From Algorimicrobium hallyeonense (GTDB taxonomy: Bacteria; Bacteroidota; Bacteroidia; Flavobacteriales; Flavobacteriaceae), in contig NZ_JBHSLA010000003.1 of NCBI RefSeq assembly GCF_042657385.1, positions 248,001 to 312,000 of the forward strand: a stretch of 64,000 bases of DNA, in the 5' to 3' direction. Below the pieces are notes generated by a model that worked only from the letters and a program-made list of their open reading frames with translations, was not told the origin of the DNA and made no database searches. Positions 51,674-59,458 of this stretch are shown piece by piece; position 1 is the stretch's first letter, and each line of letters begins with the position of its first letter. Both the position numbers and the translations under genes were made by a program.

Positions 51674-52135
51674 TTATTTCCAAAATTCATCAGATATGTT
51701 ATCTTCAAAAGATTCTGGCTGGTGGATTTTTGCTATATGCTGCAGTTGTTCTTCGGTTGCAACCTTTTGTATTTCAGGGAATAAGATACGCTCTTCAAAA
51801 CGAATGTGTTGCTCTAATTCTTCTTCAATTTTACTCAACGATTTGTCTAAACTGGAATCTTCCGCAAATAATCGTTTTATTCGTCTATGATCTGCCAGTG
51901 CTTTTTTTACCAACTCGTTTTGAGAATCTAGAATGGAAAAAATTTCAGCTTCTTCTAATTCAAAATGTGGTATTAAATGATTTTCAAAAAACCAATCCGC
52001 ATATGTTTTCATGCGTTCTACAGACACGTTTTTGCTAAAACCTGACCTGATTTTCCAGGATAGTAATAAACCGTGATGATGCTCACGACTTAATGGTTGT
52101 AATGCTTTATGACGTTTAAGTGGTTTGGGTTCCAT
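51674..52135 (-). CDS. Hemerythrin-domain protein
   Basis: 153 aa cytosolic four-helix di-iron protein. Ligand motifs are REHHHGLLLSW near the N-terminus, HLIPHFELEEAEIF, DHRRIK and HIRFEERILFPEI. Hemerythrin-like proteins of this type protect against nitric oxide or supply iron in Fe-S repair. The gene overlaps the upstream membrane gene by 20 nt and is coupled to it. The ric gene lies further upstream on the same strand. Confidence 0.93.
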   Translation of the reverse strand: MEPKPLKRHKALQPLSREHHHGLLLSWKIRSGFSKNVSVERMKTYADWFFENHLIPHFELEEAEIFSILDSQNELVKKALADHRRIKRLFAEDSSLDKSLSKIEEELEQHIRFEERILFPEIQKVATEEQLQHIAKIHQPESFEDNISDEFWK

Positions 52136-53318
52136 AAGATTTTTGTTTAAGATAACTAATTAGAATAAGCGTAATACTAACAGGTAAAAGGATACTTACT
52201 ACAAATAAAATGCTGTAATAGTTTGGCAAAAGTCCAATTCCTAAAAAGTAGAAAGCGCCTTGAATAAATAAAATAGCTTCCGTTAAAATAAAGCCCAGTA
52301 AAAATAAGGATAAGCCAACGGAAATAAAACGACTTGGCAAGATAGTTTTAGATTGTAATAAAAATGCAAATAAAAAACCGCTAATAACACCAAGCATGGT
52401 TAGGTGAATAAAGCCAATAATAAAATTGTGATGTTCAAATAATTCAGAAGAAAACTGCGGTATTATAGACAGGGTTTGTAAGCTGGTTTTAATGATAAAA
52501 CAACCTAAAGAAAACTGATACATACGTATGACTAGCATAGATGTTTCGGTCTTAAACGTTTGAAATTTATGTTTTATAATTTTTATGAAATAGTAGAGAG
52601 AAACTAGTTGTAAAAGGATGCCTAACCCATTAACCCAGTAGAGTAGTGGGTGACTGGCAAACCATTGTATAGGTAAGGCAAAGGTTAAAATGGTAGCTAA
52701 AACAAGGTATTTAAAAAATACTTTGGCGCTTTCTGATGGTTGAATTTTTAACTGATGACAGGCAATAGCCAAAACAGCTAATAGAAACCAACCATTAAAT
52801 TGAAAGTTTAAAAAGAACTGAATAGCTATTTGATAAAAGGCTGATGCTTGCCCCAATAAACCCACAGCTGGACCTAAACACCAAACGCCAATGGTTGAAA
52901 TAACCATAAAAAGTAAGGAAGCCTTAACTAATTGTTTTACTAGGCTATTTTTTATTTGTAAATCGTTCCAAATCCGATACACAAAGTAATAGCTACAAAA
53001 AATATGTAGAGTTGAAAAGCTTATAGAAATGGCAGCGTAACCTTGAATGGGAAAACTGATCATCATACCAATTACCGCAATTTGGGTTAACCAAAAAAGT
53101 TTAGAATAAACGGATTTTTGTTCTGGCACAAAATAGTGCACGAAAAAGCAATAAAGCACTAAATAAGCCCAACCTAACATGGCAACATGAGAGTGGGCAT
53201 GCGTAAGAAATCTATAATTGATTGCTATGGGATTCACGTAAAAATAACGCAACATCAAACCCATAAGTGCTGCTATTAAAAAATTAAATAGACAGGTGAT
53301 AACCAGATTTTTTGGCAT
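52116..53318 (-). CDS. Polytopic membrane protein, possibly heme-copper-oxidase-like, in the NO locus
   Basis: 400 aa with about 12 hydrophobic segments. Conserved-looking His clusters sit at helix ends: FLTHAHSHVAMLGWAYLVLY (about residues 37-56), LAIACHQ mid-protein and FEHHNFIIGFIHLTMLGVISGF (about 293-314). These recall the heme and metal ligands of heme-copper oxidase/NO reductase subunit I, or NnrS. The cytochrome oxidase core of HPEVY and the CuB His pairs are not clearly present, so the call is tentative. Coupling to a hemerythrin gene, and ric nearby, point to NO handling. Confidence 0.6.
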   Translation of the reverse strand: MPKNLVITCLFNFLIAALMGLMLRYFYVNPIAINYRFLTHAHSHVAMLGWAYLVLYCFFVHYFVPEQKSVYSKLFWLTQIAVIGMMISFPIQGYAAISISFSTLHIFCSYYFVYRIWNDLQIKNSLVKQLVKASLLFMVISTIGVWCLGPAVGLLGQASAFYQIAIQFFLNFQFNGWFLLAVLAIACHQLKIQPSESAKVFFKYLVLATILTFALPIQWFASHPLLYWVNGLGILLQLVSLYYFIKIIKHKFQTFKTETSMLVIRMYQFSLGCFIIKTSLQTLSIIPQFSSELFEHHNFIIGFIHLTMLGVISGFLFAFLLQSKTILPSRFISVGLSLFLLGFILTEAILFIQGAFYFLGIGLLPNYYSILFVVSILLPVSITLILISYLKQKSYGTQTT

Positions 53319-53346
53319 GCATTAAGACGTTAGAATAAATAAAAAA

Positions 53347-53429
53347 AACACTTCTCTTGTTGAAACCATAACTTACAATAAATATTCCCTCTAAAAAAAT
53401 ACTTAATTATAAAATAGACAAGAGAAGTG
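53347..53429. repeat. Perfect 13-bp inverted repeat before the NO-locus membrane gene
   Basis: ACACTTCTCTTGT (53347-53359) and ACAAGAGAAGTGT (53417-53429) are exact complements with a 57-nt spacer. They lie in the leader region of the gene starting at 53318. The function is unknown; it could be a looped regulatory RNA or a bipartite operator. Confidence 0.65.
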
Positions 53430-53468
53430 TATCAGTAAACAAACTATTAATTACTAAACTTTTTAGTA

Positions 53469-53501
53469 AACTGGAAGTTAAAAAGATATTAACTTCCAGT
53501 T
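53469..53501 (-). terminator. Hairpin after ric
   Basis: AACTGGAAGTTAA (53469-53481) pairs exactly with 53489-53501 around a 7-nt loop. It stands between the ric stop and the next gene. Confidence 0.75.
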
Positions 53502-53526
53502 ATTGAAAATAACAATTACTATTAAT

Positions 53527-54264
53527 TTACATTTGGAAAAAGCGCTGCTCTAATTTGGCGGCTTCAGGGAATAAAATGTTATTTTCTAAATGTATGTGTA
53601 GGTGTAAGTCTTTCTCAAATTCGTCCAGCATAGCATAGGTAACTTTATAGGTATTACAAGCATCTGCAGGTGGTGTATAATTGTTAGTGATAAGTGCAAT
53701 TTTTCTAAAGCGTTCACCTTCGTTTTCATGTTCTTCCATCATCATAGCAATTGGATTTTCCACAGTTCCAAAGTGCGGCGCTTCTATTGCTTGACCGTCT
53801 AAAGTTGCTTTCACCATTTTTTTAATGAATGGAAAAAGTATTAACTCTTCTTTTTTCATGTGTGCAGCTAGTTCGCCAGCACAACCAGTAAAGAGTTCAT
53901 TAATTTTAAACAATTCCGGATGATTACCACCATGCACTTTACATAATTTATCTAAAAACTGGCGCAATACGGGAATTTTTTCTTCCACATATCTATGATG
54001 TGTTTTTTCAATATAATCTGCAAGTAAATCTAAAGGCCAGGATTTGTAATCAATAGCGTTATTACCTTTGGATTCTAAAATAGCATCCAGTTTACTTAAA
54101 AGTTCATCTGGATTTACGCCATTTTTATTACAAACTTCCTCAACAGTTCTGTGTCCTTTGCAGCAAAAATCTATCCCGTAGTTACTAAATACGGCAGCTG
54201 TTCTAAAATCATCGGCTACAAATTCGCCAATTGGTTTGCTCATGTTTTTATGTAATGTTTCCAT
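53527..54264 (-). CDS. ric: Iron-sulfur cluster repair di-iron protein (RIC/ScdA/YtfE)
   Basis: 245 aa (a second Met at 54243 gives MSKPIGEFVADD and may be the true start). The N-terminal ScdA_N domain has FSNYGIDFCCKGHRTVEEVC. The hemerythrin-like part carries DYIEKTHHRYVEEKIPVL, HGGNHPELF, MKKEELILFPFI, MMEEHENEG and HLHIHLENNILFPEA as di-iron ligands. RIC repairs Fe-S clusters damaged by nitric oxide or oxidants. A palindromic operator candidate overlaps its promoter region at 54280-54299. Confidence 0.95.
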   Translation of the reverse strand: METLHKNMSKPIGEFVADDFRTAAVFSNYGIDFCCKGHRTVEEVCNKNGVNPDELLSKLDAILESKGNNAIDYKSWPLDLLADYIEKTHHRYVEEKIPVLRQFLDKLCKVHGGNHPELFKINELFTGCAGELAAHMKKEELILFPFIKKMVKATLDGQAIEAPHFGTVENPIAMMMEEHENEGERFRKIALITNNYTPPADACNTYKVTYAMLDEFEKDLHLHIHLENNILFPEAAKLEQRFFQM

Positions 54265-54279
54265 AATGCTTTACTTTAT

Positions 54280-54299
54280 TTCGGATAAATATGTCCTAT
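54280..54299. promoter_or_regulatory. Palindromic operator candidate before ric
   Basis: TTCGGATAAA / TATGTCCTAT, 16 of 20 positions matching TTCGGATAAA/TTTATCCGAA. It lies 16 nt upstream of the first possible start codon, over the likely promoter. Confidence 0.6.
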
Positions 54300-54339
54300 T
54301 TATAATTAAATTTTTTTTACTCGTACTTATTTATGGTGT

Positions 54340-54774
54340 CTAAATTTTTAAAAAGGAAGCACCAGACTTGACGCCTAAAGCTAATTCTTCCAAATTTGTT
54401 GTTTCTAGCATGACTTTCAAATCATTTCGGATATCTTTAAATTTATCATGCACAGGACAGGGATGATTTTCATCGCAAGTGTGCAGGCCTAAACCGCAAC
54501 CGTTATATATAGTATCGCCATCAATGGCACGTACAATTTCTTCTAATTTAATACTCGAAATTTGCGATTTTACAATTTCAAAACCACCATGAGCACCTTT
54601 TACGGAGTTAATGATGTTATGTCTAGCTAAATCTTGTAAAATTTTTGCTGTAAATGCTTCGGGTGAAGCAATTTCTTTAGCAATCGCTTTTAAACTTACC
54701 CGTTGTTCTTGGTGGGAGTTTAAAGCAATAAATATGGAGGCTTTGATGCCGTATTCACAAGCTTTAGAAAACAT
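54340..54774 (-). CDS. Rrf2 family regulator, probably NsrR-like nitric oxide sensor
   Basis: 144 aa. The winged-helix DNA-binding part has YGIKASIFIAL, VSLKAIAKEIASPEAFTAKILQDLARHNIINSVKGAHGGF. The cluster-binding Cys are C93, C100 and C106 (NGCGLGLHTCDENHPC), spacing C-X6-C-X5-C, close to IscR/NsrR. The neighbours (ric, hemerythrin, nirK) favour NO sensing over Fe-S homeostasis. A palindrome at 54814-54833 before its own promoter suggests autoregulation. Confidence 0.88.
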   Translation of the reverse strand: MFSKACEYGIKASIFIALNSHQEQRVSLKAIAKEIASPEAFTAKILQDLARHNIINSVKGAHGGFEIVKSQISSIKLEEIVRAIDGDTIYNGCGLGLHTCDENHPCPVHDKFKDIRNDLKVMLETTNLEELALGVKSGASFLKI

Positions 54775-54791
54775 AGTTTTATTTTATGGGA

Positions 54792-54799
54792 CAAATATA
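54792..54799 (-). promoter_or_regulatory. -7 promoter element for the Rrf2 gene
   Basis: TATATTTG on the minus strand, about 18 nt before the start codon. Confidence 0.6.
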
Positions 54800-54813
54800 A
54801 AACATATTTTTAA

Positions 54814-54833
54814 TTCAGACAAATTTATCCGAA
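54814..54833. promoter_or_regulatory. Palindromic operator candidate before the Rrf2 gene
   Basis: On the minus strand TTCGGATAAA / TTTGTCTGAA, 18 of 20 positions symmetrical with the consensus, the best copy. It covers the expected -33 region of the Rrf2 promoter. Confidence 0.65.
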
Positions 54834-54885
54834 TTAAAATTTATATTTTCTAAATTGAATATCAGTATAAGTTTGTAGTCATTAA

Positions 54886-57009
54886 TTAATCAATTAAAAT
54901 GTCCAAAATTTGTATGGCTGCGTCACTAATTTTTGTTCCGGGACCAAAAACGGCAACCGCACCAGCATCAAATAAATATTGATAATCTTGTTTGGGAATG
55001 ACACCACCAACAATAACCATAATGTCTTCGCGGCCGTAGGCTTTAAGTGCATCAATAACTTGAGGCACCAAAGTTTTATGACCAGCAGCTAAAGATGACA
55101 CGCCTAATACGTGTACATCATTTTCAACAGCCTGTTTCGCTGCTTCTTGAGGTGTTTGAAAAAGTGGGCCAATATCCACGTCAAAACCAACATCCGCATA
55201 ACCTGTGGCAACTACTTTTGCGCCACGATCATGACCATCTTGACCCATTTTGGCAATCATAATTCGCGGACGTCTGCCATCTTGTTCAGCAAAGGCATCT
55301 GCCAATGCTTTGGCTTTTTTGAAAGATTCGTCATCTTTAATTTCTTTACTATACACGCCAGAAAAGGATTTAATTTGTGCTTTATATCGTCCGAAGGCAA
55401 CTTCTAATGCATCACTAATTTCTCCTAGTGTAGCACGTTCACGAGCCGCTTCAACGGCTAAAGCTAATAAATTATCTTGATTTGATTTTGCCGCGGTCGT
55501 TAAATTGGCTAATGCTTGTTTCACTTTACTAGCATCTCTGGTTGCCTTAATTTTATTTAAACGTTCAATTTGTGATGTTCTAACCGTTTGATTGTCTACT
55601 TCCAGCGTGGTAATTGGTGCCTCTTCAGCTAACCTATACTGATTAACACCTACAATAATATCTTGGTTGGAATCTATTCGTGCCTGTTTTCTAGCCGCAG
55701 CTTCTTCTATACGAAGTTTTGGTATTCCAGCTTCAATGGCCTTGGTCATACCGCCTAATTCTTCAACTTCTTCAATAAGTTTCCAAGCTTTTTCGGCAAT
55801 ATCATGAGTTAATTTTTCTACATAATAACTCCCAGCCCATGGGTCAACTGTTTTCGTTATTTGTGTTTCTTCTTGTAAATAAATTTGTGTGTTTCTGGCA
55901 ATTCGTGCGGAAAAATCAGTTGGCAAGGCAATAGCTTCATCTAAAGCGTTTGTATGTAAACTTTGTGTGCCTCCAAAAGCAGCTGCTGCCGCTTCAATGG
56001 TCGTTCGCGCAACATTATTAAACGGATCTTGTTCTGTTAAACTCCAACCGGAAGTCTGACAATGGGTTCGTAACGCAAGTGATTTTTCATTTTTAGGATT
56101 GAATGGTTTTATCAGTTTCGCCCAAAGCATTCGAGCGGCACGCATTTTTGCGATTTCCATAAAATGGTTCATGCCAATGGCCCAGAAAAATGATAAACGA
56201 GGCGCAAACGTATCAATATCCATCCCTGCGGCTATGCCTTTTTTAACGTATTCCAATCCGTCGGCTAGGGTGTAAGCCAATTCAATATCGCAGGTGGCAC
56301 CAGCCTCTTGCATATGATAACCCGAAATACTGATGCTGTTAAACTTCGGCATGTTTTTACTGGTATATTCAAAAATATCTGAAATGATTTTCATGGAAGG
56401 TGTTGGCGGATAAATATAGGTGTTACGCACCATAAATTCCTTTAAAATATCATTTTGAATTGTTCCTGCTAAAAGCTCGGGTTTTACACCTTGTTCTTCA
56501 GCCGCTACAATATAAAAAGCCATTATTGGTAAAACAGCGCCATTCATGGTCATGGAAACACTCATTTTATCTAATGGAATGTCATCGAAAAGAATTTTCA
56601 TATCCTCTACGGAATCAATGGCTACACCAGCTTTACCAACATCGCCAACCACACGATTATGATCCGAGTCATAACCACGATGTGTTGCTAAATCGAATGC
56701 AACCGATAAACCTTTCTGTCCGGCAGCTAGATTTCGTCTGTAAAACGCATTACTATCTTCCGCTGTTGAAAAACCTGCATATTGCCTTATAGTCCAAGGC
56801 CTTCTAACATACATCGTGCTATAAGGACCTCGAAGATTTGGTGTAATACCTGCAGCAAAATTGAGATGCTCTAAATTAGCTACATCCGCTTTGGAATAAA
56901 CAGATTTTATAGCAATATCTTCAGCAGAATTAAAGGTGTCAAACGCTTCATTTCTTGCTTGAGATTCTGTTGATTTTAATTGAATATGTTGAATGTTTTT
57001 CCGACTCAT
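54886..57009 (-). CDS. scpA: Methylmalonyl-CoA mutase large (catalytic, B12-binding) subunit
   Basis: 707 aa. It interconverts succinyl-CoA and methylmalonyl-CoA with adenosylcobalamin. The substrate barrel has RGPYSTMYVRRPWTIRQYAGFSTAEDSNAFYRRNLAAG, SISGYHMQEAGA and RTHCQTSGWSLTEQDP. The C-terminal B12 domain (about 570-707) has the GQDGHDRGAKVVATGYADVGFDVDIGP base-off motif with the cobalt His and SLAAGHKTLVP. It follows the small subunit by 61 nt, and no cobalamin riboswitch is seen in the gap. Confidence 0.97.
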   Translation of the reverse strand: MSRKNIQHIQLKSTESQARNEAFDTFNSAEDIAIKSVYSKADVANLEHLNFAAGITPNLRGPYSTMYVRRPWTIRQYAGFSTAEDSNAFYRRNLAAGQKGLSVAFDLATHRGYDSDHNRVVGDVGKAGVAIDSVEDMKILFDDIPLDKMSVSMTMNGAVLPIMAFYIVAAEEQGVKPELLAGTIQNDILKEFMVRNTYIYPPTPSMKIISDIFEYTSKNMPKFNSISISGYHMQEAGATCDIELAYTLADGLEYVKKGIAAGMDIDTFAPRLSFFWAIGMNHFMEIAKMRAARMLWAKLIKPFNPKNEKSLALRTHCQTSGWSLTEQDPFNNVARTTIEAAAAAFGGTQSLHTNALDEAIALPTDFSARIARNTQIYLQEETQITKTVDPWAGSYYVEKLTHDIAEKAWKLIEEVEELGGMTKAIEAGIPKLRIEEAAARKQARIDSNQDIIVGVNQYRLAEEAPITTLEVDNQTVRTSQIERLNKIKATRDASKVKQALANLTTAAKSNQDNLLALAVEAARERATLGEISDALEVAFGRYKAQIKSFSGVYSKEIKDDESFKKAKALADAFAEQDGRRPRIMIAKMGQDGHDRGAKVVATGYADVGFDVDIGPLFQTPQEAAKQAVENDVHVLGVSSLAAGHKTLVPQVIDALKAYGREDIMVIVGGVIPKQDYQYLFDAGAVAVFGPGTKISDAAIQILDILID

Positions 57010-57070
57010 AATAATGGGTTATTTAACTGATGCGTTATCACTGTACAAATTTGCCTTTTATAGGAATGGG

Positions 57071-58441
57071 TTATTGTTCCGTTTGCAAACGGTCTTGTTC
57101 CATATTTTCGGCTAATCGTCGTTCAATTATAGGAGCAATAAGGGTTTTTCTTGCTTGGGTTTTAACAAAAGGAAACAACTCCAATTCATCGGCCATTTTA
57201 TCAGCTTTATTTGGATGTTTATTTGTTCCAAGTAAGGTTATTTTTCCAGCATCAAATTGCGCTTGTTCTTTGTTGGCACTTTCTTTTATTTTACGTTGAA
57301 TAATGCCGTCTTTTAACTGTTTTAAAAAACCACCGTTAGTTTCAATATCTTTAAAAAGTTCCAATCCTTTTTCAGCTAACTGATCTGTTAACGTCTCCAT
57401 ATAATAGGAACCTTCGGCAGGATTTTTAACTTGATCAAAATAACTTTCATGCTTTAATATTAAAAGTTGATTCCGTGCAATCCGATCTCCAAATTCATTA
57501 CTCTTATGATAAATAGCATCATAAGGCATATTATAAATGGTATTGGCACCTCCTAAAATAGCACTCATACATTCCGTGGTTGTACGAAGCATATTGGTAT
57601 TATAATCGTAAATGGTTTTGTTACGTTTCGTTGGAACCGCAAAAATATGACAGGTTGTATTAAATCCATAATCTGCTGCCAATGCTTGATATAAAACGCG
57701 TAAGGCACGAATTTTGGCTATTTCAAAAAAGTAATTGGAGCCAATAGCTATTTGAAAAACTGTTTTAAATGTTTGTTTTTCTGATGTTGAAAGCTGCTCA
57801 TTTAAATAATTAAAATATTCATTGGTATGTGCCAAAGCATAGGCTAATTGTTGGACCATATTAGCACCAGCATTTTGATACAAACTAGTGTCAATAGTGG
57901 CCGTGTTTGAAAGTTTTACGATGTTCGTAAAAGCGTCATGATCTGCACTTAAATTAGAAAACCAATTGCCTGTTCGTGCTAGATTTCCAATAATATCTGT
58001 TTGGATGATGATTTGATTATTACCACCTAAATTGGTGATTTTTTTAGCAAAAGATTTTGATAAAAATTGGACCTCAAAATAGATTGTCGTTTTTTTTAAG
58101 TCAATATCTTTTAGAAGATCATCTACAGAAACGCTATCATTGGGAATAATGAATTTAATGCTTTCAGCGCCATTATTTAAAGCAGAAATAGCAATACCGT
58201 TGGCTACGTCAATATGTTGGACAAAAATGGTCTGACAAATATTCCAGGGCGTATTTGGAATGGCTTTGGTTGAAACATTTTCTAACATATCTTGATGGTA
58301 AAATGGTTTCACATTAATACCTTCATTGGATTGCCAAATAAGTGTTTCGTTATAATCGGCACCTTTTAAATCCGATTGAATTTTTTGTTTCCACTCTTTG
58401 GAAGATACTTCTGGAAACAGGCTAAATAAAGGTTTAGTCAT
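57071..58441 (-). CDS. mutA: Methylmalonyl-CoA mutase small subunit
   Basis: 456 aa from MTKPLFSLFPEVS, chosen over an upstream in-frame ATG (58477) because homologues begin here. It has the mutase barrel fold (SKEWKQKIQSDLKGADYNETLIWQS, NTPWNICQ, EFGDRIARNQLLILKHESYFDQVKNPAEGSYYMETLT) but no B12-binding domain, as expected for the non-catalytic partner of scpA. It overlaps the ftsB-like gene by 8 nt, and the run udk-ftsB-mutA-scpA looks like one operon. Confidence 0.94.
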   Translation of the reverse strand: MTKPLFSLFPEVSSKEWKQKIQSDLKGADYNETLIWQSNEGINVKPFYHQDMLENVSTKAIPNTPWNICQTIFVQHIDVANGIAISALNNGAESIKFIIPNDSVSVDDLLKDIDLKKTTIYFEVQFLSKSFAKKITNLGGNNQIIIQTDIIGNLARTGNWFSNLSADHDAFTNIVKLSNTATIDTSLYQNAGANMVQQLAYALAHTNEYFNYLNEQLSTSEKQTFKTVFQIAIGSNYFFEIAKIRALRVLYQALAADYGFNTTCHIFAVPTKRNKTIYDYNTNMLRTTTECMSAILGGANTIYNMPYDAIYHKSNEFGDRIARNQLLILKHESYFDQVKNPAEGSYYMETLTDQLAEKGLELFKDIETNGGFLKQLKDGIIQRKIKESANKEQAQFDAGKITLLGTNKHPNKADKMADELELFPFVKTQARKTLIAPIIERRLAENMEQDRLQTEQ

Positions 58442-58760
58442 TTTTATTTTCTTTTGGAATACTATCTTCATATTCAATTATAAAGATTTCTTCATTAGCT
58501 TTCTTCATATAGTATTTTTCGCGCGCTAATTTTTCAACACCTAATTCGCTACTCAATTCTTTAATGGCTTTTTTATCCTTTTCAATTTCTTTATTGTAGT
58601 ACTCTTTTTCAGTTTCAAGTTCTTCAATTTCCGTATTTAATTCTCTGTGAATTAAATAGGAATTGGCATCAAAGAACATCATCCATACAGCAAATACCAC
58701 AACTATTACGATGAAAATATTTTTAAAAGGTTTTAAATATTTGCTATTTAGCTTGGCCAT
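58434..58760 (-). CDS. Septum formation initiator (FtsB/DivIC family)
   Basis: 108 aa. A short cytoplasmic N-terminus (KLNSKYLKPFKN), one membrane helix (about 14-31, IFIVIVVVFAVWMMFF) and a coiled coil (about 40-70, NTEIEELETEKEYYNKEIEKDKKAIKEL), then LGVEKLAREKYYMKKANEEIFII, the family's conserved end. It is part of the divisome scaffold with FtsQ and FtsL. It lies between udk and the mutase genes, overlapping udk's stop by 1 nt. Confidence 0.9.
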   Translation of the reverse strand: MAKLNSKYLKPFKNIFIVIVVVFAVWMMFFDANSYLIHRELNTEIEELETEKEYYNKEIEKDKKAIKELSSELGVEKLAREKYYMKKANEEIFIIEYEDSIPKENKND

Positions 58761-59368
58761 TATACTAAACGTTGATTGATAATAGTTTTAACAATATCCA
58801 CAGCAACAGTGTTGTATTTATTGTTTGGAATAATAATATCAGCATACTCCTTCATGGGTTCAATAAATTGTTGATGCATGGGTTTAAGCGTGTTTTGATA
58901 ACGGCTTAAAACTTCATCTAAATCGCGACCACGTTCTGAAATGTCACGTTTTAATCGGCGAATTAGGCGTTCGTCACTATCGGCATGAACAAATATTTTA
59001 ATATCGAACATATCTCGTAATTCTGGATTTGTAAGTATTAAAATACCTTCAACAATCATAACTTTTCTTGGGTGTGTAAGAATTATATCACCTGTGCGAT
59101 TGTGTTTTATGAACGAATAAACAGGTTGATGAATATCATTTCCTTTCTTTAATTCTTTTAAATGCGATTCTAATAATTCAAAATCGATGGAGCGCGGATG
59201 ATCAAAATTTATTTTTACACGTTCGTCATAGGATAAATGTGTCGTGTCTTTATAATAAGAATCTTGAGAAATTACACCAACTTCACCTTCTGGAAGTTGA
59301 TCAAGAATCTGATTTACAACGGTTGTTTTACCACAGCCAGTACCACCAGCAATACCAATAATAAGCAT
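58760..59368 (-). CDS. udk: Uridine kinase
   Basis: 202 aa P-loop kinase that phosphorylates uridine and cytidine in pyrimidine salvage. The P-loop is GIAGGTGCGKTT, followed by SQDSYYKD, NFDHPRSIDFELL, PVYSFIKHNRT, MIVEGILIL and RLIRRLKRDISERGRD. It is first in the operon with ftsB-like and the mutase genes. Confidence 0.96.
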   Translation of the reverse strand: MLIIGIAGGTGCGKTTVVNQILDQLPEGEVGVISQDSYYKDTTHLSYDERVKINFDHPRSIDFELLESHLKELKKGNDIHQPVYSFIKHNRTGDIILTHPRKVMIVEGILILTNPELRDMFDIKIFVHADSDERLIRRLKRDISERGRDLDEVLSRYQNTLKPMHQQFIEPMKEYADIIIPNNKYNTVAVDIVKTIINQRLV

Positions 59369-59458
59369 GAATTATTTTTTTAGTTATGGTTACAAATTTA
59401 GTTATTTAGGATGGAATTTATTGGTTCATTTATTTAAACTTCGCTATTGATGTTTGAT

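Noticed and set aside
51730..52038. Plus-strand open frame opposite the hemerythrin gene
   Set aside because: The minus-strand protein has full hemerythrin motifs, so the opposite frame is a shadow. Other long antisense frames (for example in guaB, scpA and the amidohydrolases) were dropped for the same reason.
57010..57070. Possible cobalamin riboswitch before scpA
   Set aside because: The gap is only 61 nt, with no B12-box-like sequence.
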